DNA of 64,000 nt from Pomphorhynchus laevis (GCA_012934845.2 WNNJ02003587.1:1-64000), one strand, 5' to 3'; numbered from the stretch's first letter, positions 1-12,052 are shown. Notes: generated from the letters alone by a model not told the origin. Numbers and translations: made by a program.

Positions 1-149
1 TTATTAGAGCTGGATCAAAGGAAATAGAAATTATTTTTGATATTTCGCTAATTTCCGCTAGCATCTTCACTCAATTTTATGAAGATGCTAACAGAAGTTA
101 GCGAAATATCAAAAAATGTACTATTTTCTTTGATCCAGTTCTAATAATT
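1..149. repeat. Palindromic MITE-like foldback repeat
   Basis: A near-complete inverted repeat. The left arm begins TTATTAGAGCTGGATCAAAG, and the reverse complement of the right arm begins TTATTAGAACTGGATCAAAG. The arms run about 70 bases with a few mismatches around a short centre near 70-80. There is no coding capacity. Its size and near-full palindrome suit a non-autonomous DNA transposon (MITE). The AT-rich flanks prevent a sure target duplication call (TTA or TA would fit). Copies: 16567-16714 whole, and half copies at 15345-15412 and 50383-50447. Confidence 0.75.
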
Positions 150-754
150 ATTTATCAATACAATGGATCACTATCAACTATTTAAAATTTTTTATTTTAA
201 TTTTAATTGTTATAATTTACTTTAAACGATATTTATCAATTAAATATTCTTACATAATTAGATCAATAAATCGTTAATAAACTCAAAATTGCAGTTGTTT
301 AATTCTATAATTCTGCCATTCCATTTGATTTTAAAACTATAAGGCACGATGAAATGTGTGACTCTATATCAAGAAGCAAACATGCAAGGTGTTTGCATTT
401 GAACGTGAATTAAGATCGGTACGTACCATGATCAACAATTTTATCAAAAATGATAATTTGAGATTAAAGGGGGTTACTGGTTGACCAAATAAAGCAAGCC
501 GCATTTCCCTGATGCTACGCTTCGCTCAATTACTACATGTAAACGTTAACATAGTGCGTCCCCAGTTATGGCCTTAGTGTATTATCTAGCTGCTACAAAA
601 ATGATGTCGCTTTTTCATACAGTGCCCAGCGATGCCACAGCAACTGGCAAAAATAATATTATTTTCATTATTTTAATTTCATTAATTTTCATTATTTTAT
701 TATATTATAAATTGACTGTTTATTCATTAATTTATATTATTTATTAGTGGATAA
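150..754. other. AT-rich spacer, nothing recognised
   Basis: AT-rich sequence repeated almost unchanged at about 16715-17312. It includes a less AT-rich stretch near 480-650. No open frame, RNA gene or terminal repeat could be supported. Confidence 0.6.
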
Positions 755-1010
755 AGTGAAATATCGAATTTTCGATATTTCATGGTCTTATTTCATTTCA
801 ACAAATACAAAAAATGAGCATTCATGCATACCATATTATGAAATTTTAAGAATTGCAACAATATGTAATGATATTGGTTTTCTTCAAAATTCATTTAAAT
901 GATAAATAACATCAATCAGAAGCAAAATAGTAAAATATATAAATCACACAATAATATAAAGAATAAATTTAAACTCTTAAGTGGCAAATTTTTATGGATG
1001 GATAATAAAT
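755..1010 (+). pseudogene. 3' fragment of YIDD reverse transcriptase, left copy
   Basis: Degenerate counterpart of 17313-17609. It keeps the EHSCIPYYEILRIATIC stretch, which also follows the reverse transcriptase core further downstream, so it is coding sequence from the 3' part of the same element type lying ahead of the 5' part. Relative to the right copy it has lost part of the middle and is no longer open. There is no function in this state. Confidence 0.6.
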
Positions 1011-1330
1011 AATATACTTTGTATTAGAATAAGATACTAGATAGTTTTATCAGAGGAAATACATCATTAGCATGTATTTGGCCCCGCTGCTATGTTGGGT
1101 AGAGGAGTTGCTCATGATGAACTCTATTCCTTATTCGAATATATCGTATATTATTTATTAGTCAATTAATAAAATTCATTTAAAGCAAATAATACATCTT
1201 CAAATCATTTAAAAAGATAATAATAATTTAATATATTAAATAATAATTTAATATATTCGATATTTTATATTACATAAAAAGGTTCATATGTAGCGCGTTT
1301 AAAGTACATTAAAACCACTTTCTCTCTATA

Positions 1331-2112
1331 TGAATAAAATACTTGAAGACATTAAAGCACACTTTAAAAAATATTGCAAGGTAATCGAAATTAATACTGG
1401 TATAAAACACTATTTCAGTATTAATTCTACAAAAGAATTTTAGAACAGACAAAAGGAATAAATTTTCAAAATATAAATACATACGATTTTAGTACGCTTT
1501 ATACAAATCTAGATTTAGTAGATATTAAAGAAGCGTTAGTAAAATTAATTAACCTTATATTCGGAAAGATATACATATATATGTTATAATAATTATAACG
1601 CCTATCTAACAAAAATTAAACCATCAATAAATATAAATATATGGATAAAATTAAAGAATTTGAATTAATCGAAATTATTTAAAAGTAGAGACATCTATAT
1701 TTAGACAGGTAAAAGGTTATCCAATAAGTGGTAATATTAGCGCAATTAAAGCTGACTTGTTTTTAAGCTTTATAGAATATGAATTTGTTCATAACTGTGT
1801 AAAAACTAAATCTAAACAATATAAATATATGAAATATATGTTCGATACATTGATGATATATGTGTATTTAATTCTAATAATTTTTATTCAATTAGTGAAC
1901 ACATTTATCCAGAAAGCCTTATTCTTAACAAAACCAATATTAATGATAAAGAAGGTGTATATCTAGATATGAACATTAAATTAACATCAATTGTAAAGAT
2001 GACATATTTAATACAAGAAACATATTTTTGCATGAGCATTCATGCATACCATATAATATAAAATATAATACATTAAATAATGAAATTTTACGAATTGCAA
2101 CAATACGTAAAT
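1331..2112 (+). pseudogene. YIDD-type reverse transcriptase, left copy, broken
   Basis: Left copy of the reverse transcriptase at 17930-18762. It has the same start region and motifs, but reading-frame shifts and small deletions break it into short frames. The longest open piece (1757-1966) covers the segment around SFIEYEF and then leaves the frame just before the YIDD motif, which stays open in the right copy. The product would have been an RNA-dependent DNA polymerase of a non-LTR retroelement. Family assignment is given with the right copy. Confidence 0.7.
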
Positions 2113-2571
2113 AGCTTAAACAATTTGTTTTAAATTCTGAACAAATACTTTGGAAAGCATTAAAATTGCTATACAAAATTGAAATCTGTCCTCTGTCCTA
2201 TACAATTGAAAATTGTCCTCTGTACTTCCACAAAACATTTTTTTGTGATTAAAAAAGCTATCTAAACAAATAATAAATTTTCTTCAAATTAAAAAATCGT
2301 TTTGATTGGTTCTCTGTGCTCATTAAGCAAATCATTCTGGAACATTTTATGATTGGAGACTTTCTGTAATTATGATCCCAGAAACTTTTTTGAAATTTTT
2401 TCATGTTGATTTTAATATTACAGAAACAATATTAATAATACATTTAATAGTTTTTTTGGCTAGTATAAGATAGAAATAATGTATATTATTTATTTTTGTA
2501 TCTAAATGCCATTCCCAGTAAAAAGAAATTGAATATTTCTTCGATATTTCGTTCGCTAACCGCGGACATTA
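2113..2571. other. Spacer between two tail-to-tail retroelement fragments
   Basis: AT-rich sequence between the plus-strand YIDD reverse transcriptase and the minus-strand GIY-YIG fragment, repeated at about 18763-19220. It contains a short direct repeat (two CTGTCCT/TGTCCTCTGT-like pieces near 2188-2226). No gene is seen. Confidence 0.5.
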
Positions 2572-3170
2572 TCAAGAAGTATCTGAAACAATAAAACAAG
2601 TTAAGTTACAATGTATGAAAACAAAATCATTTTGGACATTCAAATTTGGTTCGAGGATCTTTATAGCGACAGCCTCCATAACTAATCGGCGTTTTAAGTT
2701 AGGCTCGGAAATTAAAACTGACACATTGTCAAAGTCGATGTCATGCCCAGTTTGATGAGCATGGTCTGCTAATGTCGACTGCGCTGATGTTGTGAGTGCC
2801 TTCTTATGTTCTTTTAATCTAGTTTTTAGAGTACGTCCAGTTTGTCCAATGTATATGCTTATACAATCCCTACACCCAACCTTGTACACTACACCCATCT
2901 TATCAAAATTAGTTCTTCTTCGTTTGGTGACTAATGCATCAAGATAATATGTACATCGGGTACGATAAAACATTTTTAATGGTAATCCTGACTAGAAAAC
3001 GAATCTGTTTATTTTATTAAGAATATCCTCACTTAAACTACTCATTGCGGGAATATATAAGCATTGTATTAATTTTTGATGACTAATTAAGTTGGATTGC
3101 GCGAAAGCGGTAATGCATTCTTTTGTTTTCTTAATGTTTCCATGTAAAATATTTATTGTATATTATTTAA
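2572..3170 (-). pseudogene. Penelope-like element: C-terminal RT tail and GIY-YIG endonuclease
   Basis: The 133-residue open piece (2572-2973) is a GIY-YIG nuclease of the type fused to Penelope-like reverse transcriptases. Visible are a CRDC pair at residues 34-37, VVYKV near 28-32 (GIY position), YIGQTGR at 41-47 (YIG plus catalytic Arg), a histidine cluster at 71-77 and the MEAVAI glutamate at about 100. Upstream in frame, across one TAG, the reading IPAMSSLSEDI matches the segment that follows the RT domain in Penelope-like proteins. The rest of the RT is missing, so this is a 5'-truncated copy. In the whole enzyme the nuclease nicks target DNA. The copy in the right duplication is at 19220-19830. 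Confidence 0.82.
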
Positions 3171-4186
3171 CTATCAAAAGCTATTCAAACCTATAAGTTT
3201 TTAATATAAAAAATCCAAAAAAACATGTCTTTAAAATATAAGCAACTGAATATGTAGAGAAAATCACTATTCTGCTGCAAATACTTGCTCAACGTGTTCG
3301 TTACAGGAGCGTGATTCACTTGCGTAAAATGTAAATTTTCAATCAAGCTGCTGAATAAAAGCTGATGCTTCCAAGAAAGCTAGTTTTTTTCTTTATTATT
3401 AAATCGTCATTGTTTGCCCTCTGCGCTTATTAAGCACATCATCATCGGACATTTAATGTTTGAAAACTTACTGTATGTTATTTTATCTCAAACTTATTTT
3501 TAAGCTGTCAATTTTCTGGTGATGATTTCAATATCACAGAAGTCAGCAATATTGGTTATGCATTTTATATTGTGTATTTAGCTTATCTAAGAAAAGGAAT
3601 AGCTAAATTTTGCTATTAAAATATTTAAATTTGTAGATCTTATAATCTAGATATTGGAGTATTCTAATTGATATTTTGTTATATTTCCAACTATTTATAT
3701 TTTACAAATACTGCTTTTTAGAATAGTCATTAAAAAATAAATAGTCTTTTTAAAATAATCATATTAAAAAAATATGTCAATAGTGTTCTATCTTGATAAA
3801 GTATAAAATAATAAGATTTCACCATAAGATTGCCAAAATTATAAAATTTCATTATAACATATTTCTAAATTAAAAAAAATATGGTATTTTATTAAATTAA
3901 TATATTACTAAAGATAATCAGATCAGCTAACTGTGCATACTTATTATATATTATTTATAAATTTAAAACAATGCTAAATAAAATTCAAATAATTTGATAA
4001 AAATAATTAAACCTATTAATAATTGTATATATAAGATTTTTTACAATTTGTAATCGAAATTTTATACATTGTCTGTAAATTATATAAAATCTTATAACAA
4101 TTATTTATTATTTATAATTATAAAATTATATATTATTTAATTATTCAATTTTGATTAAACATTATTATTCTTTCAATTTTAAAATT
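3171..4186. other. AT-rich spacer, nothing recognised
   Basis: Very AT-rich sequence up to the gypsy target duplication at 4187, repeated at about 19831-20834. No open frame above noise, no RNA gene and no inverted terminal repeat were found. Confidence 0.6.
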
Positions 4187-4191
4187 ATATT

Positions 4192-4250
4192 TGTGGTATG
4201 AGGAAAGTCGATTGCTTTTACTCAACTATCTAGAAATACACAATTTGACA
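4192..4250 (-). repeat. 3' LTR of the gypsy-type fossil (left copy)
   Basis: 59-bp terminal repeat starting TGTGGTATGAGG on the plus strand and ending TTTGACA. It matches 10962-11020 except for two adjacent-region differences (TT versus AC). It is unusually short for a gypsy LTR. Confidence 0.9.
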
Positions 4251-7035
4251 TTCTCCCTGGCTTCTTTCAAAAGATTCGATCGTAATCGTCCAGGTAATTA
4301 GGTGTTTAAATCATTCTTCCATACCTACTAAATTTAGCTTCTTGGGACGATGTGATTTTGCTATTCTCCCGATAAATCTTCGGTGGTAAAGCGCTATTTG
4401 AACTTGTCTCATCCACGTGACTTGGCATCGTTCTCTCATTCGCAATGCATGCTTGATTATAATCTCCGGACTGTGTTGAGGAGTCATCGATGAAGTTGAC
4501 CACATCGTGAGGAATCGGCTGCTGAGATCCATAGACTTCGTTGTCGACACGCGGGAACGGGGCAAAGTGTTTCAAGGACACCACGGTCTTCAATCCGTCG
4601 GAGCGTTCTATGCGCGCTGTTTTTAAATTGCTCTTCTCGATATTCACTATTTCGGATTTGTCGTCGTACTTACTGGTAGCAACGTATCTCTTCAAAACCG
4701 CAAGATCTGGATTTAGCAGCCATTGTGTGACATTGTTATTCGAGCTCGTTCGCCGTTCAAATTTAAGGAAACGTTCGTGTGGCGTACAATTAGTGGCTAC
4801 ACACAATAACGATCGTATTGCATGCAGGGCCAGAGGTAAACATTGCTGCCACTGCGTGATATCGATCCTTCGGCTAGCTACTGCAAATTCGATCGTTTGC
4901 CAGATGGTGCCGTTCGAGCGCTCTATCTGGGAAATTCCAGTCGGGTTTTACGGACTGGAGTGACTCAACGTGATCCCGTGCCTTAGAAGAAAATACTTGA
5001 CATTTCGTGCCATAAATGCGGGCCCTTGCTCGCAATGTATGCACTCCGGAAGACCGAATAAGAGAAATAGACTGTTTAAACCGTGGATAACTGTAACGAC
5101 CGACATATCATTATACGCAAACCGGAACGGATATCTCGAGAATTCGTTTATCACTGTGAGTAAATATCGATTATTGTTGTAACTGGGAAGAGGACCTTTA
5201 AAGTCCATGAAAATCATTTCAAAAGGACGAGTGGCTCTGATAAAATGAGCAGATTATATCTGATGATACGGCGGTTTTAGCCTTTTACATGTAGGACAGC
5301 TCGAAATAATCTGTCGCACATCAGAAACCGGGAATGGTAAATTCCTTGTTCTTACAAAGTGATGCAACGATGTAACGCCTGGGTGACAGTAGGTGTCGTG
5401 GATTTCTTTTAATTTGTACAGATCGTTAGACGTAAATGTCGAGCATATAATTCGGGATAGCGCGTCAGCAGTACACTTCTCGGAGCCGGGACGATAGACT
5501 ATATCGAATGAGAACACAGCCAGTTCCATCTTCCACCGAGTTAACTTATCGTTTTTGATTTGACTGTGGTGAATCTCCTTGAAATGAAGGAAACGCTTCG
5601 TTGATCCGTTATCACGCAAAAATGTTTTCCCTAAAGTGACACCATGATTTCAAGGCTTCGACGATGGCTACCGTTTCTTTTTCAACCGAAGAATATGTGC
5701 GAGCTGAGACTTGGAGAGTTTTTGAGAAGCAACAGGGTGATCGTCTTGTGACAGAACTGCTCCGATTGCGTGATTAGACGCGTCTGTTTCAACTGTGATT
5801 GGCTTGTCAGGACCAACTGTTGTAAGTACTGCATCATGTACGTCGCGACGCATGTCTTCAAATGTCTCAACCGCTTCGCTATGTAATGGGAACAACCGGC
5901 ATTCGATTAATGGTCGAATACGTTCGGAATAGTTTCTTATCCATCTTGAATAATGGGCGAACATCTCCAGTAGTATCTTCATCTCTCTTTCGCACGTTTG
6001 TTCCGTCATGTCTCGGAGTGGCTTAGTGCAGGCAGAATCTGGACGCAGTTTCCCGTGTTCGATTACATAACCGAGAATGCTCAGACGAAGGGTACATTTT
6101 TCACACTTCTCAGCGTTCAGAGTTATGTTGTATTTCTGGATGGCTTTCAACAGATTGTTAAAGTTATGGGCATGGTCGGGAATAGAATGACCACACACAA
6201 CCAAATCATATAGGTAAGCAAAGGTACCATTTAGATTTTCCTTTTGAATGATCTAGTCGATCATCAATTGGAACACGGCGGGAGCGTTCGTGAGGCCAAA
6301 CGTAAGCCGCCTGAACTGGTACAAGGATCCGTCGGCTTTAAACGCAGTGAATGATCGGTCGTAGTGGTGCAGCTCTAATTGGTAATACGCCGATTTTAGG
6401 TCAAATTTACTATAAACAGAGTATCGAGCGATTTTCTCTGAAAGCGTATCGATTCGACGTAGGGGAAAGCGTCGAGCATAGTAAACTTGTTGATAATTGT
6501 GGCATAATCAACCGCTAGCCGCGGTTTGGCGCTATTGCTATTGACTACGACGAACTGTGCCCTCCATAGTGCTTGACACCTTTCGATGATTTTTTCTTGT
6601 AGCGTCCTGAGATCTTCCCATCTGATGAACTTCATATGATGCGGTGTATATATTCTGGATTTGACCGCTACTGGACAACCGTCGGATGTCAGGGACGAAA
6701 AATGAAATGGTGTCTGGATCTTAATAGCACATATAGCTCTCATAGTCAGCGGTGGTCTTACTCCGTTGAATTTCATAGTGAGTGATTCATGATTCGAAAG
6801 AAATGAATGTCACAGAATAGTCACTGCACAAATTGTTGAGACACAAAAAGCGTACGGACTTGTATTCTGCTTCCTTGATGGTCACATCGGCGGTACAGCA
6901 GTAACGTATAGCGGATCCGTAGTCACTGGACGCCATGAATACTTTGTGCTTAAAGGGAATTCTTGTTAACTTTAAGCGTGTCGCCACTGTATTGTCAAAG
7001 AAGTTCTCGCCACTGCCTGTGTCTATAAACGCCAT

Positions 7036-7404
7036 TGAAATTATTTAAAAGTAGATACATCTATATTTAGACAAGTAAAAGGTGTTCCAATAAGTGGTAA
7101 TATTAGCGCAATTAAAGCTGACTTGTTTTTAAGCTTTATAGAATATGAATTTGTTCATAACTGTGTTAAAACTAAATCTAAACAATATAAATATATGAAA
7201 TATATGTTTCGATACATTGATGATATATGTGTATTTAATTCTAATAATTTTTATTCAATTAGTGAGCACATTTATCCAGAAAGCCTTATCCTTAACAAAA
7301 CCAATATTAATGATAAAGAAAGTGTATATCTAGATATGAACATTAAATTAACATGAACTAAAACTACTATTAGTTTATCTCGTAAAGATGACATATTCAT
7401 ATTT
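7036..7404 (+). pseudogene. YIDD reverse transcriptase fragment trapped between two gypsy segments
   Basis: About 370 bases matching 18290-18655 of the right copy, open from 7123 to 7356 and containing the palm motif RYIDDICVFN and the YLDMNIKLT segment. It joins protease sequence of one gypsy segment at 7035 to integrase-end sequence of the next at 7404. The simplest history is a tandem duplication running from inside the RT to inside the gypsy fossil, followed by loss of the sequence between. The fragment is intact at the YIDD site but cannot encode an enzyme alone. Confidence 0.85.
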
Positions 7405-10400
7405 AAAGCGCTATTTGAACTTGTCTCATCCAAGTGACTTGGCATCGTTCTCTCATTCGCAATGCATACTTGATTATAATCTCCGGACTGTGTTGAGGAG
7501 TCATCGATGAAGTTGACCACATCGTGAGGAATCGGCTGCTGAGATCCATAGACTTCGTTGTCGACACGCGGGAACGGGGCAAAGTGTTTCAAGGACACCA
7601 CGGTCTTCAATCCGTCGGAGCGTTCTATGCGCGCTGTTTTTAAATTGCTCTTCTCGATATTCACTATTTCGGATTTGTCGTCGTACTTACTGGTAGCAAC
7701 GTATCTCTTCAAAACCGCAAGATCTGGATTTAGCAGCCATTGTGTGACATTGTTATTCGAGCTCGTTCGCCGTTCAAATTTAAGGAAACGTTCGTGTGGC
7801 GTACAATTAGTGGCTACACACAATAACGATCGTATTGCATGCAGGGCCAGAGGTAAACATTGCTGCCACTGCGTGATATCGATCCTTCGGCTAGCTACTG
7901 CAAATTCGATCGTTTGCCAGATGGTGCCGTTCGAGCGCTCTATCTGGGAAATTCCAGTCGGGTTTTACGGACTGGAGTGACTCAACGTGATCCCGTGCCT
8001 TAGAAGAAAATACTTGACATTTCGTGCCATAAATGCGGGCCCTTGCTCGCAATGTATGCACTCCGGAAGACCGAATAAGAGAAATAGACTGTTTAAACCG
8101 TGGATAACTGTAACGACCGACATATCATTATACGCAAACCGGAACGGATATCTCGAGAATTCGTTTATCACTGTGAGTAAATATCGATTATTGTTGTAAC
8201 TGGGAAGAGGACCTTTAAAGTCCATGAAAATCATTTCAAAAGGACGAGTGGCTCTGATAAAATGAGCAGATTATATCTGATGATACGGCGGTTTTAGCCT
8301 TTTACATGTAGGACAGCTCGAAATAATCTGTCGCACATCAGAAACCGGGAATGGTAAATTCCTTGTTCTTACAAAGTGATGCAACGATGTAACGCCTGGG
8401 TGACAGTAGGTGTCGTGGATTTCTTTTAATTTGTACAGATCGTTAGACGTACATGTCGAGCATATAATTCGGGATAGCGCGTCAGCAGTACACTTCTCGG
8501 AGCCAGGACGATAGACTATATCGAATGAGAACACAGCCAGTTCCATCTTCCACCGAGTTAACTTATCGTTTTTGATTTGACTGTGGTGAATCTCCCTGAA
8601 ATGAAGGAAACGCTTCGTTGATCCGTTATCACGCAAAAATGTTTTCCCTAAAGTGACACCATGATTTCAAGGCTTCGACGATGGCTACCGTTTCTTTTTC
8701 AACCGAAGAATATGTGCGAGCTGAGACTTGGAGAGTTTTTGAGAAGCAACAGGGTGATCGTCTTGTGACAGAACTGCTCCGATTGCGTGATTAGACGCGT
8801 CTGTTTCAACTGTGATTGGCTTGTCAGGAGCAACTGTTGTAAGTACTGCATCATGTACGTCGCGACGCATGTCTTCAAATGTCTCAACCGCTTCGCTATG
8901 TAATGGGAACAACCGGCATTCGATTAATGGTCGAATACGTTCGGAATAGTTTCTTATCCATCTTGAATAATGGGCGAACATCTCCAGTAGTATCTTCATC
9001 TCTCTTTCGCACGTTTGTTCCGTCATGTCTCGGAGTGGCTTAGTGCAGGCAGAATCTGGACGCAGTTTCCCGTGTTCGATTACATAACCGAGAATGCTCA
9101 GACGAAGGGTACATTTTTCACACTTCTCAGCGTTCAGAGTTATGTTGTATTTCTGGATGGCTTTCAACAGATTGTTAAAGTTATGGGCATGGTCGGGAAT
9201 AGAATGACCACACACAACCAAATCATATAGGTAAGCAAAGGTACCATTTAGATTTTCCTTTTGAATGATCTAGTCGATCATCAATTGGAACACGGCGGGA
9301 GCGTTCGTGAGGCCAAACGTAAGCCGCCTGAACTGGTACAAGGATCCGTCGGCTTTAAACGCAGTGAATGATCGGTCGTAGTGGTGCAGCTCTAATTGGT
9401 AATACGCCGATTTTAGGTCAAATTTACTATAAACAGAGTATCGAGCGATTTTCTCTGAAAGCGTATCGATTCGACGTAGGGGAAAGCGTTGAGCATAGTA
9501 AACTTGTTGATAATTGTGGCATAATCAACCGCTAGCCGCGGTTTGGCGCTATTGCTATTGACTACGACGAACTGTGCCCTCCATAGTGCTTGACACCTTT
9601 CGATGATTTTTTCTTGTAGCGTCCTGAGATCTTCCCATCTGATGAACTTCATATGATGCGGTGTATATATTCTGGATTTGACCGCTACTGGACAACCGTC
9701 GGATGTCAGGGACGAAAAATAAAATGGTGTCTGGATCTTAATAGCACATATAGCTCTCATAGTCAGCGGTGGTCTTACTCCGTTGAATTTCATAGTGAGT
9801 GATTCATGATTCGAAAGAAATAAATGTCACAGAATAGTCACTTCACAAATTGTTGAAACACAAAAAGCGTACGGACTTGTATTCTGCTTCCTTGATGGTC
9901 ACATCGGCGGTACAGCAGTAACGTATAGCGGATCCGTAGTCACTGGACGCCATGAATACTTTGTGCTTAAAGGGAATTCTTGTTAACTTTAAGCGTGTCG
10001 CCACTGTATTGTCAAAGAAGTTCTCGCCACTGCCTGTGTCTATAAACGCCATGACAGTAAAGTCGTTAAGACGTACTTTAATTTTTGCCCGGACTATGTC
10101 GTCAGATTTGGCGGCAGATAATGAGAGGTTAGCAAGAGGCGGATATTGATTAGACTGTTCGATAGTTGTTGCAGCGATACGAGAGATAGAGAGCGATAGG
10201 GTCTAACCAGCATACAATCGAAAAGTGACTGATTTTATTGCATCTTCGGCACCGCGCAAGCATTGCGGGACATTTGCTCTGCGGGTATCGATCCCGTCCA
10301 CAGAACATGCGTATTTCACGTTCGAGACTAAAGCACGAAGATGAAGTACCTTCTGTGTTACTTTGTTCGGAGACTGCTGACACATGTGAATCTGACATTC

Positions 10401-10947
10401 GATATGCTTCAGCATTTAATTGTGCGGACTCGTATTATGGCCTTTTCAACTGCAGCCTGCAAGGTGAGCTCGGGTACCTCAAGCAATCTTTGCCTAATGT
10501 CGCCAGATCTTAATCCAAAAATGAATGCGTCAAGGACAAATATGTTGCGATGTTCGTCGGCTTTTACATCTTTAAATTCGCAATTCTTGGCCAGCTGATC
10601 CAATGTCTGAACGAAATCATATATTGACTGATTCTGGAACAGTTTGCAGGAGCTTAGCTAAACACGTTGAAATACTTCGTTTCTTAGCTTCCGGTACAAG
10701 TCATCCAGTTGTTGTAGCGCGAGATTATAGTCATTGGTCTTCGAAATGTAGCTGTAGACGCTAGGCGACACGTAATTTATAAGTATATCGAGCCTATCAT
10801 TTTCGTTTAGGTCGGTAAGTTACGTCAGATACTTTTCGCATCACGGTTCCCAATGTGTCCATGAATTTTCTGATTCGTCTGTGTTGATCGGCGTTGCAAA
10901 TGTTTCAGGTTTGAATAGCTTGTCCATATCCCGCAAAGACCACCACA

Positions 10948-10960
10948 ATAGTTGAGTAAA
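10948..10960 (-). promoter_or_regulatory. Putative self-priming primer-binding site
   Basis: On the element's coding strand this 13-nt site (TTTACTCAACTAT) starts one base after the 5' LTR. It is exactly complementary to 10987-10999 inside the LTR. No TGG-starting tRNA-like site is obvious at the LTR edge. In Tf1-type elements the first bases of the transcript fold back on a site at this position and prime reverse transcription. If the transcript here starts near 10999, the same mechanism would apply. The transcript start is not known. Confidence 0.6.
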
Positions 10961-10961
10961 C

Positions 10962-11020
10962 TGTGGTATGAGGAAAGTCGATTGCTTTTACTCAACTATC
11001 TAGAAATACACAATACGACA
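10962..11020 (-). repeat. 5' LTR of the gypsy-type fossil (left copy)
   Basis: 59-bp partner of the repeat at 4192-4250, ending TACGACA. Within it, 10987-10999 is an exact reverse complement of 10948-10960 just outside the LTR on the internal side. Confidence 0.9.
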
Positions 11021-11025
11021 ATATT

Positions 11026-12052
11026 AAAAACTTATAATTGTTGTATAAGATTTTATATTATAAATTGATTGTCCAATCATTAGGACCATAAAAACATATT
11101 TTATTAAAATTATATAAAAATTTTATTAAATTTGCCTGAGGAAGTCGTCGCTGCTTCTTCGATAAAGCACTTGAAGCGACTGTGCCTAACATGGATGGAG
11201 AATCGACACTCGCACTTTATCGGATATCTTAAATCCTGCCGATCTTTATGCTGAAAATTTACTAAATTAATTTATAATTTTTTTATCAGGCAAATCAGCT
11301 TCACAGCTAACGCCGCTTATTTATAAAAATGATTTATTTTATTACGTTTCTACACATTAAAGGTTACCCGCTAATGGGTCAATTCAGTTCCGAAAGAATA
11401 AAAAAATCATGACTGTAATGTGGGAGAACCTGATGAAATCTAGTAGATCGCATAGCCCAAAGACTTGCGGACGCTACACGCGCTATCGTGAAGTTGATTT
11501 TTATTCTCAGGTTGGTTATCACCTCGTGGTAATTAAGAAGATTCCCATGAGCTATCTTGCTTGCGATCGTTTTCAGAACAATGCTTGCCTTGTTGACAAT
11601 GCTCCCGGATGTATAGAATACTAGAGGGATGAACCCACTGTGTTCAACATTAGTTACACATTCTTCGTGTTTGGCAATTTTCCGTGCCTCGTTGTAATCG
11701 AAAGCTGATACAGGGATTCTGCTTTTGGTAAGATTGAGCATGAGAAGAAAATATATTAACATCATAAAACGTTCACTCAAATCTATCTCCAAACAGTCTA
11801 GAACATACAATATCAAATCGCGCGTTTTTATCACGAGTGGTAGTATTTCTTGTAAATGACATATCAGAGACACTCGATAACAGAGGTTCAATCGCGACAC
11901 AAGAATAAATGTCAGACAAGGATCTAGCAATTACGTCACGAACAGCATTATGACGAATCGTAGGCAAACCTCCTCATTTACAAGCTAAAGCGTGAGTAAT
12001 GCCCATCTTATTTCCACAACTGCACTCTTGATATGTCAATTTTGTGGGGGTC
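11026..12052 (-). pseudogene. R2-group LINE, 3' end only (left copy)
   Basis: Minus-strand fragment matching 24651-25672. The coding part (about 11379-12052) reads, from the 5' side, a zinc-finger-like C-S-C-G...H-A-L-A-C-K, then RHNAVRD, then ARFDIVCS and the FERFMMLIYFLLMLN region in shifted frames. This is the restriction-like endonuclease end of an R2-group non-LTR retroelement. At least two frame changes separate the pieces (open 11379-11930 and 11773-11967). The upstream RT and N-terminal region were lost where an L2-like LINE now begins. Non-coding 3' sequence runs down to the gypsy insertion at 11025 and includes a 9-bp inverted repeat (TTTGCCTGA near 11134, TCAGGCAAA near 11287). Confidence 0.72.

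Larger units (their letters stand above)
4187..11025 (-). mobile_element. Gypsy-type LTR retroelement fossil with internal tandem duplication (left copy)
   Basis: Fossil on the minus strand, bounded by the 5-bp target duplication ATATT (4187-4191 and 11021-11025). LTRs are 59 bp, TG...CA (4192-4250 and 10962-11020), and differ at 2 positions. A purine tract GCCAGGGAGAA lies just inside the 3' LTR. Part order is gag with CCHC knuckles (about 10.1-10.9 kb), protease with DTG (9.8-10.05), reverse transcriptase (9.0-9.8), RNase H (8.6-9.0) and integrase with HHCC zinc finger (7.5-8.5). A second copy of protease to integrase lies at 4.4-7.0 kb, separated by a foreign RT scrap at 7036-7404. It is broken in many places, probably ten or more. 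The insertion predates the segmental duplication. Confidence 0.92.
1..12052. repeat. Segmental duplication, left copy
   Basis: This block is repeated at 16567-25672 in the same orientation and the same order of parts. The gypsy fossil in both copies sits on the same ATATT target duplication, so the block was copied as a unit after that insertion and the two are not independent insertions. By eye the copies differ by scattered substitutions and small indels. The left copy has an extra 3.0-kb internal tandem duplication. Homology stops at 12052, where an L2-like LINE fragment replaces the rest of the R2-group LINE seen in the right copy. The left end lies outside the window. Confidence 0.93.

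Noticed and set aside
1331-3170. One Penelope-like element with RT plus GIY-YIG
   Set aside because: The two parts are on opposite strands, and the GIY-YIG piece has its own RT tail upstream.
4541-4963. 140-codon plus-strand frame repeated at 7558 and 21189
   Set aside because: Antisense shadow of the gypsy fossil integrase region, copied with it.
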